Source: Spirochaetales bacterium
GTDB lineage: Bacteria; Spirochaetota; Leptospiria; Leptospirales; Leptonemataceae
NCBI GenBank assembly: GCA_024233935.1
Contig: JACKOY010000012.1
Location: 60,001-105,236, forward strand
DNA: 45,236 nt
Direction: 5' to 3'
In this document: one piece after another, positions 8,820 through 17,541 of the stretch
Layout of the letters: each line of letters begins with the position of its first letter
How positions within the stretch are numbered: position 1 is the stretch's first letter
Position numbers and translations under genes: made by a program
The notes under the pieces: model-generated
The model's input: the letters and a program-made list of their open reading frames with translations, nothing else
Told to the model about the DNA's origin: nothing
Databases searched by the model: none

Positions 8820-9302
8820 TCAGACATTCGCAAGATCAATCTCAAGCAGCGGTAGGTAACGACCGGGTATGCTCGCAGATTCTCTGGTTCCGACTCTCTG
8901 CGCGCCCACTGCCAGGTAAAAAGGCGCCGCGTGCGGATCGGATTGAATTGTGATCTGCAAGGCGCCCTGTCGGCGGGCTTCTTCAATCGCGTGGCCGATC
9001 AGCAGGCGCCCCAGTCCCCGGCCAAAAAACCCTGGCGCAACGAAAAGGGCTTCGAGTTCTACGGCGCGCCCCTCGCCGGGGCCGAGGGCGTAGAAGCCAG
9101 CGATCGCGCCATCAAACTCAGCCACGATAACGGCCCAGCGTTCCAGGTGCTCACTTGAGTAGGTGAGTTCCTCCCGGCAGGCATCCAGAAAGCTGCGCTC
9201 GTAGCCGTGACTGGCCTTGGCGCGCATAGCCAGCTCCGACAGCAGTCCGCTTTCCCCCGCTTCCGCTCGACGCAGAACGAGCTCTGGTTCGGGCGTGGTC
9301 AC
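8820..9302 (-). CDS. GNAT-family N-acetyltransferase
   Basis: A 160-residue acyl-CoA-dependent acetyltransferase. The conserved core is visible: VAEFDGAIAGFYAL (beta strands 2-3), VELEALFVAPGFFGRGLGRL with the pyrophosphate-binding GRGLG loop, and a C-terminal DPHAAPFYLAVGAQRVGTRE stretch typical of the last strands. The acceptor substrate cannot be told. The GTG-started hypothetical gene follows eight bases after its stop. Upstream lies the DUF4405-like gene in the same direction. Confidence 0.9.
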   Translation of the reverse strand: MTTPEPELVLRRAEAGESGLLSELAMRAKASHGYERSFLDACREELTYSSEHLERWAVIVAEFDGAIAGFYALGPGEGRAVELEALFVAPGFFGRGLGRLLIGHAIEEARRQGALQITIQSDPHAAPFYLAVGAQRVGTRESASIPGRYLPLLEIDLANV

Positions 9303-9369
9303 ACCGGTAGCCGGAAGACAGCAAGGCTATCGGGCAAGAAGAGTTTGTATTGTCGGCGTGGGCGGCTGA

Positions 9370-9798
9370 CTATCGGTCGTGGCGTGAGCCGGGCTCGCGG
9401 CCAGCACCCGGCCGGCCTTCTAGGCGACCATTCTCCGATCCGCGGGTTGTCTGCTCGACGGGCAGGAAGAAGGGAGAAATCAACAGGGCGAGAAGCATCA
9501 GGACCGCCACAAATGCCAGCGCGACGCGCATCCCCGAACCTTCCTGCTCGCGACCCTTTACCATGGCCAGAATCCAGCGCCAGTGCAAGATGAGGTGCAC
9601 GCTCAGGATTGCAAACAGCACCACGGCGGCCCAGAAATGCAGGCCTCCCCATTCGTGCCGGTTCAGACCGAGCATCGTGGAAATTCGTCCGCTCCCCGGA
9701 GGTAACACAAAGTGCATCAGGACTCCGGTTGCCGCCAGGAGAAAAAACGAAGCCAAAGCCAGCGTGTCGATCAGGAGGTTGACCTGGGGTCGCTTCAT
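9370..9798 (-). CDS. DUF4405-like cytochrome b-type membrane protein
   Basis: A small membrane protein of about 142 residues with four hydrophobic helices. It resembles the DUF4405 group: LLIDTLALASFFLLAATGVL at the start, a central HEWGGLHFWAAVVLFAIL helix and HLILHWRWILAM. Histidines within helices (HEWGGLH, HLILHW) could ligate haem, as in small cytochrome b proteins; this is inference. The ATG at 9798 (MKRPQVNLL) is preferred over 9843 because the helix pattern starts just after it, but no clear Shine-Dalgarno supports either. The C-terminal tail is arginine- and glycine-rich. Confidence 0.75.
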   Translation of the reverse strand: MKRPQVNLLIDTLALASFFLLAATGVLMHFVLPPGSGRISTMLGLNRHEWGGLHFWAAVVLFAILSVHLILHWRWILAMVKGREQEGSGMRVALAFVAVLMLLALLISPFFLPVEQTTRGSENGRLEGRPGAGREPGSRHDR

Positions 9799-9951
9799 AG
9801 GCGAGAGTGTAATGACCCTGCGCCTCCCGTCTCTGATCTGCATCAGTTTCGCACGGTCGGCCCGTGTGTCTGCCGCGGGCCGCAGACTTCCGGAAGAACA
9901 ATTTGTTGGCGTTTCCGTTGACAGGGACGAACGTTTCGGTCGATATTATGC

Positions 9952-11163
9952 ATGGTCGCCGCCCGTGTTCTGCCGGCACTGATTGCGCCGTTTCTCTGCT
10001 CCTTATTGGTGGACTGCTCCGCCCGTACGCACTGCCATAAGTCGGACGCGGGCTGCCACGAGCTGCTCTATTTCCTGCTCAACAGTCCGTGCGACCTGAC
10101 TTCGTTGAGCATCATCCAACCCGGCAACTGGCCCGCAGTTCAGGCGCACCTATTCGCGCAGGCGAACCTGGGCCGGGCATCCTCGCCGTCCGTGGACACG
10201 TTTGGCTCGCTGGGAGTGGGCGCCGACAAGTGGAACGGGGGGGTTCTGACCCCTCGCGGTGTGATCTACGCCTTCCCTTTCAATCAATCCAACATTCTTG
10301 AGATTAACACACGTACGGATACGACAGCCCTGCTGCCGTCGCCCGGAGACGGCTCGAATGACTTTCTCGGTGGCGCACTGGCTCCCAACGGAAGCATCTA
10401 CGCCCTTCCGTGGTCCGACCCTAATGTGCTCGTCATTGATCCCGACTTCGAGCTTGTCTCTACAATTGCGGCACCCGGCACAGGAACTTCGGATTGGAAA
10501 GGCGGCGTACTGGCTCCCAATGGCAGGATATACGGGATTCCGAACGACAGCGCAACAACCTCCGTGTTGGTTATAAATCCCGCGGACAATACGGTTTCGA
10601 CCATACCCTACACCGGCGCCACGGGCGACGACTACTGGGGCGGCGTTTTGGCGCCCACGGGGCGGATTTACGCCATGCCGCGTAACGCGGCCAACATTCT
10701 TGTCATTGAGCCAGCCACGAGCAGCACCTACACTCTCGCGTCACCGGGGGGTGGTGCGAGCGACTGGACCGGAGGTGTGCTCGCTCCGAACGGAAGAATC
10801 TATGGAATACCGCGCAACGAGACGAATGTCCTCGTGATAGATCCAGCAACCGATTCGGTTCACACGTTCAGCATTGGCGCCGGTGGTTATCAGGGGGGCG
10901 TGCTGGGTTTTGATGGGCGCATCTATGCCATTCCGAACAGTGGGACGACAAACGTTCTCATCATTGATCCCAATACGGAAACGTTTGAACTCGTGAGTAG
11001 CACCGGGGCAGGCGCCGGGGATTGGACGGGTGGAGTTGCCGGCCCGAACGGCAGTATCTACGGCCTTCCGGCAACTGAATCACGCGTTCTGAAAATCAAT
11101 ACGAATGCAAACGGCTATGTGTGCCCTGCCGTTGCCCGGAGTGGCTATTTTAATCACTTCTGA
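9952..11163 (+). CDS. Repeat beta-propeller-like lipoprotein
   Basis: A 403-residue exported protein. The N terminus is hydrophobic with a probable lipobox LLVDC (Cys22). From about residue 95 it carries seven tandem repeats of about 40 residues with the pattern GGVLAPNGRIYGIP...VLVIDP...T, likely blades of a beta-propeller. Repeat units are closely similar to each other, suggesting internal duplication. No catalytic motif is evident; a binding or scaffold role on the cell surface is inferred. A TTGACA at 9918 and TATTAT at 9944 lie just upstream but sit very close to the ATG. Confidence 0.78.
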   Translation: MVAARVLPALIAPFLCSLLVDCSARTHCHKSDAGCHELLYFLLNSPCDLTSLSIIQPGNWPAVQAHLFAQANLGRASSPSVDTFGSLGVGADKWNGGVLTPRGVIYAFPFNQSNILEINTRTDTTALLPSPGDGSNDFLGGALAPNGSIYALPWSDPNVLVIDPDFELVSTIAAPGTGTSDWKGGVLAPNGRIYGIPNDSATTSVLVINPADNTVSTIPYTGATGDDYWGGVLAPTGRIYAMPRNAANILVIEPATSSTYTLASPGGGASDWTGGVLAPNGRIYGIPRNETNVLVIDPATDSVHTFSIGAGGYQGGVLGFDGRIYAIPNSGTTNVLIIDPNTETFELVSSTGAGAGDWTGGVAGPNGSIYGLPATESRVLKINTNANGYVCPAVARSGYFNHF

Positions 11164-11221
11164 GGGCGGGCCGTCAGCCTCACGGGCTAATCACAATCGC
11201 GGAGCGACAGGACGAAGAAAG

Positions 11222-11551
11222 ATGGCGATCGACGAAACCCTGGCGGAACGTGTCCGAGAGATTTTGGTGCGCAAACGTGGCACCGAAGAGAAGCGCATGT
11301 TTGGAGGGCTGGCCTTTATGGTCGATGGCCACATGTGCGTTGGTATTATTCAGGACGAACTCATGGTGCGGGTGGGGCCGGACGCCTACGATAGCGCCAT
11401 CAAACTCAAACATGCCCGTCCCATGGACTTCACCGGAAAGCCCATGAAGGGAATGTTGTACGTGGCCCCGGCGGGCCTGAAGACAAAGGCAGCTCTGGGA
11501 AAATGGATCGATCGGGGGCTTGCCTTTGTAAAGACTCTGCCTCCGAAATGA
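11222..11551 (+). CDS. TfoX N-terminal domain protein
   Basis: A 109-residue protein matching the TfoX/Sxy N-terminal domain: KRMFGGLAFMVDGHMCVGI followed by ELMVRVGPDAYDSAI and a lysine-rich end (MLYVAPAGLKTKAALGKWID). In gammaproteobacteria full-length Sxy activates competence genes with CRP; stand-alone N-terminal domains are widespread and of unknown role. The ATG at 11222 gives the usual family length, although the frame is open further upstream. No competence genes are nearby. Confidence 0.88.
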   Translation: MAIDETLAERVREILVRKRGTEEKRMFGGLAFMVDGHMCVGIIQDELMVRVGPDAYDSAIKLKHARPMDFTGKPMKGMLYVAPAGLKTKAALGKWIDRGLAFVKTLPPK

Positions 11552-11661
11552 TTCTCTCCGGGCCGCGGGGGGCTCCTGGTCACCGCTTCAACGCTGTCCG
11601 GGGTGGGCGCGCCCGGGAATCCGCCGATGGGCCGTTAGAGAAGTCACCCTGAGGCCCCCGA

Positions 11662-12033
11662 TCAGGGCCGGCGCTCGTCGGCCTGCCAGAGGCCGGAGTA
11701 GATCACCGCACCCGTTTCAGAGCTCCGAAGCGTTCCCTGTCCCTGGCGCTGGTTGTCTTCCCACTCGCCCTCGTATTCGGTTCCGTTTGTATACACGTAG
11801 ATCCCGCGGCCGTGTTTGTTTCCGTGGCGCCATTGACCGCTGTAAGACTCACCGGTGGCGAGCAGTTCGAAGGCCCCCTGACCATGGGCCCGTCCGTTCT
11901 GGAAGCAGCCTTCATAACGAAAGACCCCCGGTTGCAGGCGCACTCCGCAGCCATCTTCACAATCGCCGCTCACGCATTGTGGACCGCGCAAAAACGACCA
12001 GAAGCCCCCGCCCGCCAGGCCCACAAGCAGCAA
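11662..12033 (-). CDS. MORN-repeat protein
   Basis: About 123 residues with three to four MORN repeats: VFRYEGCFQNGRAHGQGAF, GESYSGQWRHGNKHGRGIY, GTEYEGEWEDNQRQGQGTL and a partial YSGLW. A hydrophobic, glycine-rich N terminus looks like a signal peptide or anchor. The start is uncertain: TTG at 12033 is the best available, since no ATG or GTG lies between it and the preceding in-frame stop, and the frame upstream (RLTPGVLAVLLL) also looks signal-like. It follows the radical SAM gene by about 30 bases and may be co-transcribed. MORN repeats bind membranes or proteins. Confidence 0.8.
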   Translation of the reverse strand: MLLVGLAGGGFWSFLRGPQCVSGDCEDGCGVRLQPGVFRYEGCFQNGRAHGQGAFELLATGESYSGQWRHGNKHGRGIYVYTNGTEYEGEWEDNQRQGQGTLRSSETGAVIYSGLWQADERRP

Positions 12034-12065
12034 AACTGCCAGGACTCCCGGAGTTAATCGCGCGT

Positions 12066-13046
12066 TCAGAGGCGGCGCCCCCTGCGGAAACTGCGGCGAT
12101 AGTCGAAGCGGTGCAGCCCCGCATCACGCGCCGCCTGGAAGGCCTGCCGGTATTCGACTTCGTAAATCGGTCGGTTGATTTCGCTATACATATCGTTGTA
12201 CACCCGGGCCGCCGGTGCGTACTGATCCATGATGTTTACGTACGTGTCCCGGGAGACTCCGGCCACAAAGCGCATTACGGCCGCCGTATCGCAGGTGTCA
12301 TCGGGCATGAGCAGGTGTCGCACCAGAAGTCCTCGTTTCGCAAGGCCCCGCTCGTCAAAGCAGAGGTCGCCGACCTGACGATGCATCTCGACTATGGCCG
12401 CCCGGGCCGCGTCCGCATAGTCCGACGCTTTTAGATAACGCTTTGCGTGATCGTGGGTGAGCATCTTCAGGTCGGGCATGTAGATATCCACAATGCCCTC
12501 CAGAAGTCGCAGGCTTTCCAGACTATCGTAAGCGCTGGTGTTGTAGACGATCGGCAGCTGCAGGCCGGCTGCTCTGGCAAAGGGAAGAGCTTCCAGGATT
12601 TGTGGGACCACGTGCTCCGGGGTCACGAAGTTGATGTTGTGGCAACCCCGCTCCTGGAGCGAAAGCATCATGCTTGCGAGTTCTTCTGGCCTGGTTTCTT
12701 TCCCGGACGGGCGATGGCTGATTTCGTGATTTTGACAGAATACGCAGCGCAGGTTGCACATCGCGAAAAAGATCGTGCCGCTCCCATAACGTCCCCGCAG
12801 ACAGTCTTCTTCACCGAAATGCGCGAAGTAACTGGCGACCCTGGCGTACCGCCCGGTGCGACAAACGGCGGCCTGGTCCGCCAGACGGTTGACTTCGCAG
12901 TTGCGCGGGCAGGTGCGACAGCTTTCCAGGCTCTGCACGGCCTGCTCGGCGCGCCGCCGTAGTTCCGCTTCATCCAGCCGGCGGTACGCGGCAACAAAAT
13001 GCTCTCTGTCGATCTGGAATCGGGAATCTGTCCGGGGCGTAATCAT
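12066..13046 (-). CDS. Radical SAM protein, PflX/COG1313-like
   Basis: A radical S-adenosylmethionine protein of 326 residues resembling activators of glycyl-radical enzymes. The cluster motif CNLRCVFC lies at residues 97-104, and an upstream cysteine set CRTCPRNC...C (43-62) is typical of the PflX (COG1313) group. The C-terminal half carries YNTSAYDSLESLRLLEG and DIYMPDLKML, also family hallmarks. ATG at 13046 is preferred; an upstream start at 13124 would add 26 unrelated residues. The MORN gene follows. No glycyl-radical enzyme is nearby, so the target is unknown. Confidence 0.88.
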   Translation of the reverse strand: MITPRTDSRFQIDREHFVAAYRRLDEAELRRRAEQAVQSLESCRTCPRNCEVNRLADQAAVCRTGRYARVASYFAHFGEEDCLRGRYGSGTIFFAMCNLRCVFCQNHEISHRPSGKETRPEELASMMLSLQERGCHNINFVTPEHVVPQILEALPFARAAGLQLPIVYNTSAYDSLESLRLLEGIVDIYMPDLKMLTHDHAKRYLKASDYADAARAAIVEMHRQVGDLCFDERGLAKRGLLVRHLLMPDDTCDTAAVMRFVAGVSRDTYVNIMDQYAPAARVYNDMYSEINRPIYEVEYRQAFQAARDAGLHRFDYRRSFRRGRRL

Positions 13047-13144
13047 GCCTTGATTCGGAAAAGCGAAATGCACCCTGCTGGCGGGCGCGATCAATAAGCA
13101 TGGTGCGTCTTCACCGGGCCGCAACTAAAAATAGCCGGCCGGGC

Positions 13145-13708
13145 TCAGCGACCGGTGGGTGGCCAGGGCACTTCACGATCCCGCTCCCAGCCTTCGTTCA
13201 CCAGTACGAGGCGCTCCATCTGAATGGTGCGGCCGTCGGTGCCGGTTTCTCCAAAGGCGCTGTACTCCGCAGGCCAGCAACGACGCACTATGTAGGCCCG
13301 TACGATTCGCCCGGAACGGTCCAGCCATTGAATGACGATGTCCTTGCGAAATTCCGCGGCCGGCGGTCCCTGCAGGTTAAAAACCTGCTCTGCCCAGGTT
13401 TCGAACTCGTTAAAGGGGCCCATGGGCCTTTCAAGGACCAGCGGCGTGGCATGAGTAAGCCCGGGGCTGAGGCGTTGCCTTCCGGCCCCCCGCTCGCGTT
13501 CGGCGAGCACGTCCGTTTTGCGGGAAAGGCCGCCCAAAAAGCTCACGCCCGCGATGACGTTTCCATCCCAGAGAATGCGCGCCGTGAGCGGCGCCGGCTC
13601 AAATCCATCGTAGGCGCCCCGGGCCTGCCCAAAAGCCACCGGCGGCGCCATCAGCATTCCCATCACAATCCCAGGTCCTAAAAATCGGAGAAAGAAAATC
13701 TGTCTCAT
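13145..13708 (-). CDS. Phage tail tube (T4 gp19)-like protein with signal peptide
   Basis: From about residue 38 the protein aligns by eye with the T4 gp19/TIGR02241 tail-tube family: ILWDGNVIAGVSFLGGLSRK, then LSPGLTHATPLVLERPMG, FETWAEQVFN, IQWLDRSGRIVRAYIVRRCW and a final MERLVLVNEG. These proteins normally form the inner tube of contractile tails and injection systems and are cytoplasmic. Here the ATG at 13708, supported by GAGG six bases upstream, adds a classic export signal (MRQIFFLRF, hydrophobic core, AFGQA). No sheath, baseplate, spike or ATPase gene is in the window. Its role is unknown; a periplasmic or surface tube-like protein is possible. Confidence 0.82.
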   Translation of the reverse strand: MRQIFFLRFLGPGIVMGMLMAPPVAFGQARGAYDGFEPAPLTARILWDGNVIAGVSFLGGLSRKTDVLAERERGAGRQRLSPGLTHATPLVLERPMGPFNEFETWAEQVFNLQGPPAAEFRKDIVIQWLDRSGRIVRAYIVRRCWPAEYSAFGETGTDGRTIQMERLVLVNEGWERDREVPWPPTGR

Positions 13709-13924
13709 AGTTGTCCTCGGGCCCCAATTGCCGGGAGCGTGTCCGGCTGGAAAATCAATTTGCGAGTTGTCCAGGCCCGGAGCGCAAATATTCTCCCCGG
13801 CCGGCGGCGCGTTTGCACTCGCAGGCCCCGCGGCGCCAAATACGTCTGTAAAGCGCACGAAGTCTCTGGACCGAATGGCTGCGATGTGGTCCCTGGCTGT
13901 AGTATTTCAGACCGGGAGGCGAGC

Positions 13925-14701
13925 ATGCAGCATACAATACAGTCTATCATCACGGTCTTCAGACCCGCAGGCCTCCGCTGCCTGGCTGCTTGTTTGTGTT
14001 TGTGCTCCCTTGCTTTCTGCGCCAGTCGACCGGTTCTCTCGAATGACCCGGGGGCGCAGCAGCGGGCCGAAGAACTCAAGGAGCGTATGCTGGCGCGCAT
14101 GAACTTTGAGGCCTGGCAGAAAACGGCCGCCATTGAGTTTCGATTTCAGGGCGCCGGCGCCGATCGGCGTTACTTGTGGGATCGCAACCGACGTCTGGTG
14201 CAGGTGCAGTGGGAGGACGATGGGCAGTTCGATGTGCGCTATCGCCTGGAGGATCTGGCCGGGGAAGTGCGCCGAAACGGGCAGCTGGTTTCGGATTCGG
14301 AAGAACGCGCCGCACGAATCGATGAGGCCAACGCGTACTTTGTCAATGACGCCTTCTGGCTTTCGCCGCTTCTGCACGTGGCTTCTCCCGGCGCGCAAAT
14401 CAGCGCACCTTCCGATCACGAATTGGCCCTGCACTTTTCAAGCGGTGGTGTGACGCCGGGCGACACGTACCTCTTCGAAGCGGACGCAAGCGGTGAATTG
14501 ATTGCGATGCGTATGTGGGTCAGTGTGATTCCTTTTCCCGGCTATCGCGCCACGTTTGAAGAGTACCAGACCACCGAAACCGGCGTACGCTTCGCCCGGG
14601 TGCGGGACAGTGCGCTTTTCAGCATCGAAACCCCCGTGCTTGCAAGTTACGCGACTTATCCGGAAGCCGGGCCGAATATTTTCGAAAGTATACTGCCCTG
14701 A
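13925..14701 (+). CDS. Hypothetical exported lipoprotein
   Basis: A 258-residue exported protein of no recognised family. The N terminus has a hydrophobic, cysteine-rich signal (LAACLCLCSLAFC) that may end in a relaxed spirochaetal lipobox at Cys32 or be cut by signal peptidase I. The mature part looks beta-rich, for example IEFRFQGAGADRRYLWDRN and GDTYLFEADASGELIAMRMW, reminiscent of outer-membrane lipoprotein or LolA-like sheets, but this is only an impression. The ATG at 13925 has GGGAGG six bases before it. It is divergent from the gp19-like gene; about 215 bases separate the two starts. Confidence 0.65.
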   Translation: MQHTIQSIITVFRPAGLRCLAACLCLCSLAFCASRPVLSNDPGAQQRAEELKERMLARMNFEAWQKTAAIEFRFQGAGADRRYLWDRNRRLVQVQWEDDGQFDVRYRLEDLAGEVRRNGQLVSDSEERAARIDEANAYFVNDAFWLSPLLHVASPGAQISAPSDHELALHFSSGGVTPGDTYLFEADASGELIAMRMWVSVIPFPGYRATFEEYQTTETGVRFARVRDSALFSIETPVLASYATYPEAGPNIFESILP

Positions 14702-14837
14702 CCCGTCTCTCCATTAGACTCCCGAGCGCGGTTTGAGCGCAGGGCCGGTCCCGCGACCGGCTTTCCCTGCGCACTCGCATGCGACGCTGCTGTTGACGAA
14801 CGCCTCGACGTACATTATCGAATCGAAAACTGATTCG

Positions 14838-15509
14838 TCAGCCATTGATCGCCGCAGCCAAACCGGTCAGGAGGGCTCGAAACTGTTCCGGGCTGATCTG
14901 CTCACGGCCGCTCCCATCCATAAGCACCGCCATTCCGGAGTTGAGAAGAACCTTTCCCTGAACGCGAAAAGCAATCTGCAATGCGCGACCGGCGGCCTCC
15001 GCGCGTTTTGCGATTGTCTCTCGTTGTGCGGTCGGGTTGTCGGGCAATTCAAGCCGCAGAACGGCCAGCTGAATCTGGAGGCCGGGATTGACAGTCGACA
15101 GGTCGCCTTGATGGCGCGGGAACGTTATGGCGGTCGTAAAAAAATCGATTTGCAGCGCCAGCCGGCGCAGACGGCCACTATAGCGCACTGCGCCGCCGGC
15201 AAAAACTCGGGCCGGCGCGAGCTGCAATTCATCCGCGTCGGTAAATGCCGCGAAATACTTTTCGTCTAGAATCTTGACGGCCGCTCTGGCCAGGCCCGCC
15301 CGATTTCCAAACACGTACGCGAAGCTCCAGAAGATAAATACAAACATTCCGGTTAAAGCGGCGGCGATGATCGCCGCCGGAACGATCGCATGACCCACAC
15401 CGCGCCAGTTCGTGCCAAAATTCAATAGTAACACGATCATCAACGCGGTCGCCGGCAACCACGCGATCAAAAAGGCCAGCATGTATCGTTTCCAGCTTGT
15501 TGCAGTCAC
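14838..15509 (-). CDS. Hypothetical membrane protein
   Basis: A 223-residue protein with two hydrophobic helices near the N terminus (MLAFLIAWLPATALMIVLLL and a second starting AIVPAAIIAAALTGMFVFIF) followed by a soluble domain of about 140 residues. The start is a GTG at 15509, supported by a strong GGGGGAG seven bases upstream; an internal ATG at 15482 is the alternative. No known domain is recognised in the soluble part, which contains a VLMDGSGREQISPEQFRALL stretch. Likely anchored in the inner membrane. Confidence 0.68.
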   Translation of the reverse strand: MTATSWKRYMLAFLIAWLPATALMIVLLLNFGTNWRGVGHAIVPAAIIAAALTGMFVFIFWSFAYVFGNRAGLARAAVKILDEKYFAAFTDADELQLAPARVFAGGAVRYSGRLRRLALQIDFFTTAITFPRHQGDLSTVNPGLQIQLAVLRLELPDNPTAQRETIAKRAEAAGRALQIAFRVQGKVLLNSGMAVLMDGSGREQISPEQFRALLTGLAAAING

Positions 15510-15799
15510 AGGAAGTCTCCCCCGGGCTAAAGACCGATAGCGTGGCCTTTCGGGCCGATAGTGCAAGCAGTTCCCGGCGGCGTGTTCCGAAAGCCCTCTG
15601 CCGTGGCCCGGCCAATCCCGGTTCGGCGGACGGGGCTGATCTGTCCTGCCGGGAAGGCCGCGATTTTTCCGCGCGGCTTCCCGAATGCCGGAACTATGTC
15701 GCAGAACTCCAGCCACCGGACGGGACGAACGGGGACCGGCAGAGCCGCCAGACCGTGCGATTTGGTTGCGGTCATGCGGCACAACTCCGATTGTGCAGG

Positions 15800-17260
15800 A
15801 TGCGTCGTGTTCTGGTTGCGATTCCCGCGTGTATCATCGTACTTCTGGGGTTTTTGGTTTTTCGAACGATACTCTTTCAGGCGCCCGATTCCATGCAAAC
15901 GGAGGCGGTCAGCCCCGCGTCGATCGACAGCGCGGCGGCAGGCGACCGGCTTTCCCGGGCCATTCAGTTGCGCACGGTTTCTTTGCAAGAGGCGCCGCCG
16001 CCGGCCGGTGAAATGTTTCGCCTGCACGCGTTAATCGCGCGCAGCTTTCCCCTGGTGCACGCGAGTCTGCGGCGGGAAACAATCAACGGATACAGTCTGC
16101 TCTACACCTGGCAGGGCCGCAACGCAGAGCTCGATCCGGTTTTACTGATGGGGCATCTGGATGTGGTGCCGGTGGGACTTGAAGAGTGGACGCAACCCGG
16201 TTTTTCCGGCGCCATTGCCGATGGATACATCTGGGGTCGCGGCGCCCTGGACGACAAAAGTCAGGTCTTCGGCATTCTGGAAGCGGTGGAGTCTTTGTTG
16301 CGCGAAGGCTTTGTGCCGGAGCGCACCGTCTACCTGGCCTTTGGCCACGATGAAGAGCTCAACGGCACCGAAGGCGCAGGCGTGATTGCCGAACGGTTTC
16401 GGCAAAGCGGCACACGTTTTGCTCTGGTGACCGATGAAGGCATGATCATCGCCGATGGTATCGTGCCGGGAGTTGCAAAGCCCGTGGCGCTGATTGGTAT
16501 TGCTCAGAAAGGGGAGGGATCTCTGCGCCTGAGTGTTTCCGGCGAGACCGGCCATAGCTCCATGCCCCCGCCCAACACGACGGTCGGCATCCTCAGCCGC
16601 GCCATCGTACAGATCGAAGAAAATCCCATGCCGGCTACCCTGGACGGTCCAATCGGCATGATGTTCGAGCGCGTCGGTCCGGCCATGCCTTTTGGACAGC
16701 GGCTGGTGTTCGCGAACCGCTGGCTTTTCGATCCCGTGATCCTTTCGCAGCTCGAGGCAAAGCCTCAGACCAACGCCAGCGTGCGCACGACCCTGGCCGC
16801 CACCATGTTTCAGGGCAGCCTGAAAGACAACCAGCTGCCGTATCGTGCCACGGCGGTCGTGAATTTTCGGGTCCATCCGCGCGACAACATCGACGCGGTG
16901 CGCGAGCACGTGCGCGAAAGCATCAACGATGAGCGCATCCAGGTCGAGGTTTTGCCGGGCGCGCGCGAGCCTTCTTCCGTAACCGATCCGGAGGGAGCCG
17001 CTTACCGGGTCGTCGAGAAAAGTGTGCGGGAAGTTTTCCCGGACGTTCTGGTGGCGCCGGCCCTGTTTATTGCCATCTCCGATACGCGCCATTTTGCCGA
17101 CCTGTCGGATAATATCATTCGTTTTCATCCACTCTGGTTGCGGTCCGAAGACACGGCCCGGATCCACGGGGTCAATGAGCGGATCTCGGTTGAGAACTAC
17201 CTGAACTACATCCGGTACTATCGTCGCCTGCTCGAGAATCTGCCAGCGCTGGACGGTTAG
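15800..17260 (+). CDS. M20-family metallopeptidase (PM20D1/CPS-like)
   Basis: A zinc-dependent M20 peptidase of 486 residues with an N-terminal membrane anchor (IPACIIVLLGFLVFRTILF). Metal-site motifs are intact: GHLDVVPV, WGRGALDDKSQ, GHDEELNGTEGAGV, a following VTDEG, and a C-terminal SDTRHFADL. A lid/dimerisation domain (SGETGHSSMPPP) sits in the middle. The length and motifs place it with carboxypeptidase S/PM20D1 proteins, which hydrolyse peptides or N-acyl amino acids; the substrate here is unknown. The ATG at 15800 starts the signal anchor, though the frame is open to 15497. Divergent from the gene at 14838-15509. Confidence 0.9.
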   Translation: MRRVLVAIPACIIVLLGFLVFRTILFQAPDSMQTEAVSPASIDSAAAGDRLSRAIQLRTVSLQEAPPPAGEMFRLHALIARSFPLVHASLRRETINGYSLLYTWQGRNAELDPVLLMGHLDVVPVGLEEWTQPGFSGAIADGYIWGRGALDDKSQVFGILEAVESLLREGFVPERTVYLAFGHDEELNGTEGAGVIAERFRQSGTRFALVTDEGMIIADGIVPGVAKPVALIGIAQKGEGSLRLSVSGETGHSSMPPPNTTVGILSRAIVQIEENPMPATLDGPIGMMFERVGPAMPFGQRLVFANRWLFDPVILSQLEAKPQTNASVRTTLAATMFQGSLKDNQLPYRATAVVNFRVHPRDNIDAVREHVRESINDERIQVEVLPGAREPSSVTDPEGAAYRVVEKSVREVFPDVLVAPALFIAISDTRHFADLSDNIIRFHPLWLRSEDTARIHGVNERISVENYLNYIRYYRRLLENLPALDG

Positions 17261-17541
17261 TGTTCTTTCGCGGGCCTACCGGGCACGGCAAAGTGCGCCT
17301 CCGCTCTTGTCATTTGGATCCACACCTGAACATGCCGGTGCGACTTCGCGCGAACCGCAGATCGTACCCCGCGCGGCGCCGGGAGGCCAGGGTCAGAGTG
17401 CCGCGCCGGCTGTTTTTCCACTTTTCCTGCTGGAAGCGTCCCCAAAAATTGCATTAGATTGGGGAAGCACGATGGGCCTGCCGCGGCATGCGCGAATCGG
17501 GGCCCGTTCGCAGGCAACGCCCCTCAGGATGCACGGCCATC

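Noticed and set aside
9918..9949. TTGACA...TATTAT promoter for the propeller gene
   Set aside because: Spacing is 20 bases for TATTAT and the -10 box ends two bases before the ATG, so the transcript would start inside the gene.
13145..13708. Prophage or contractile injection system
   Set aside because: Only a single gp19-like gene is found; no sheath, baseplate, capsid, integrase or attachment site is visible within the window.
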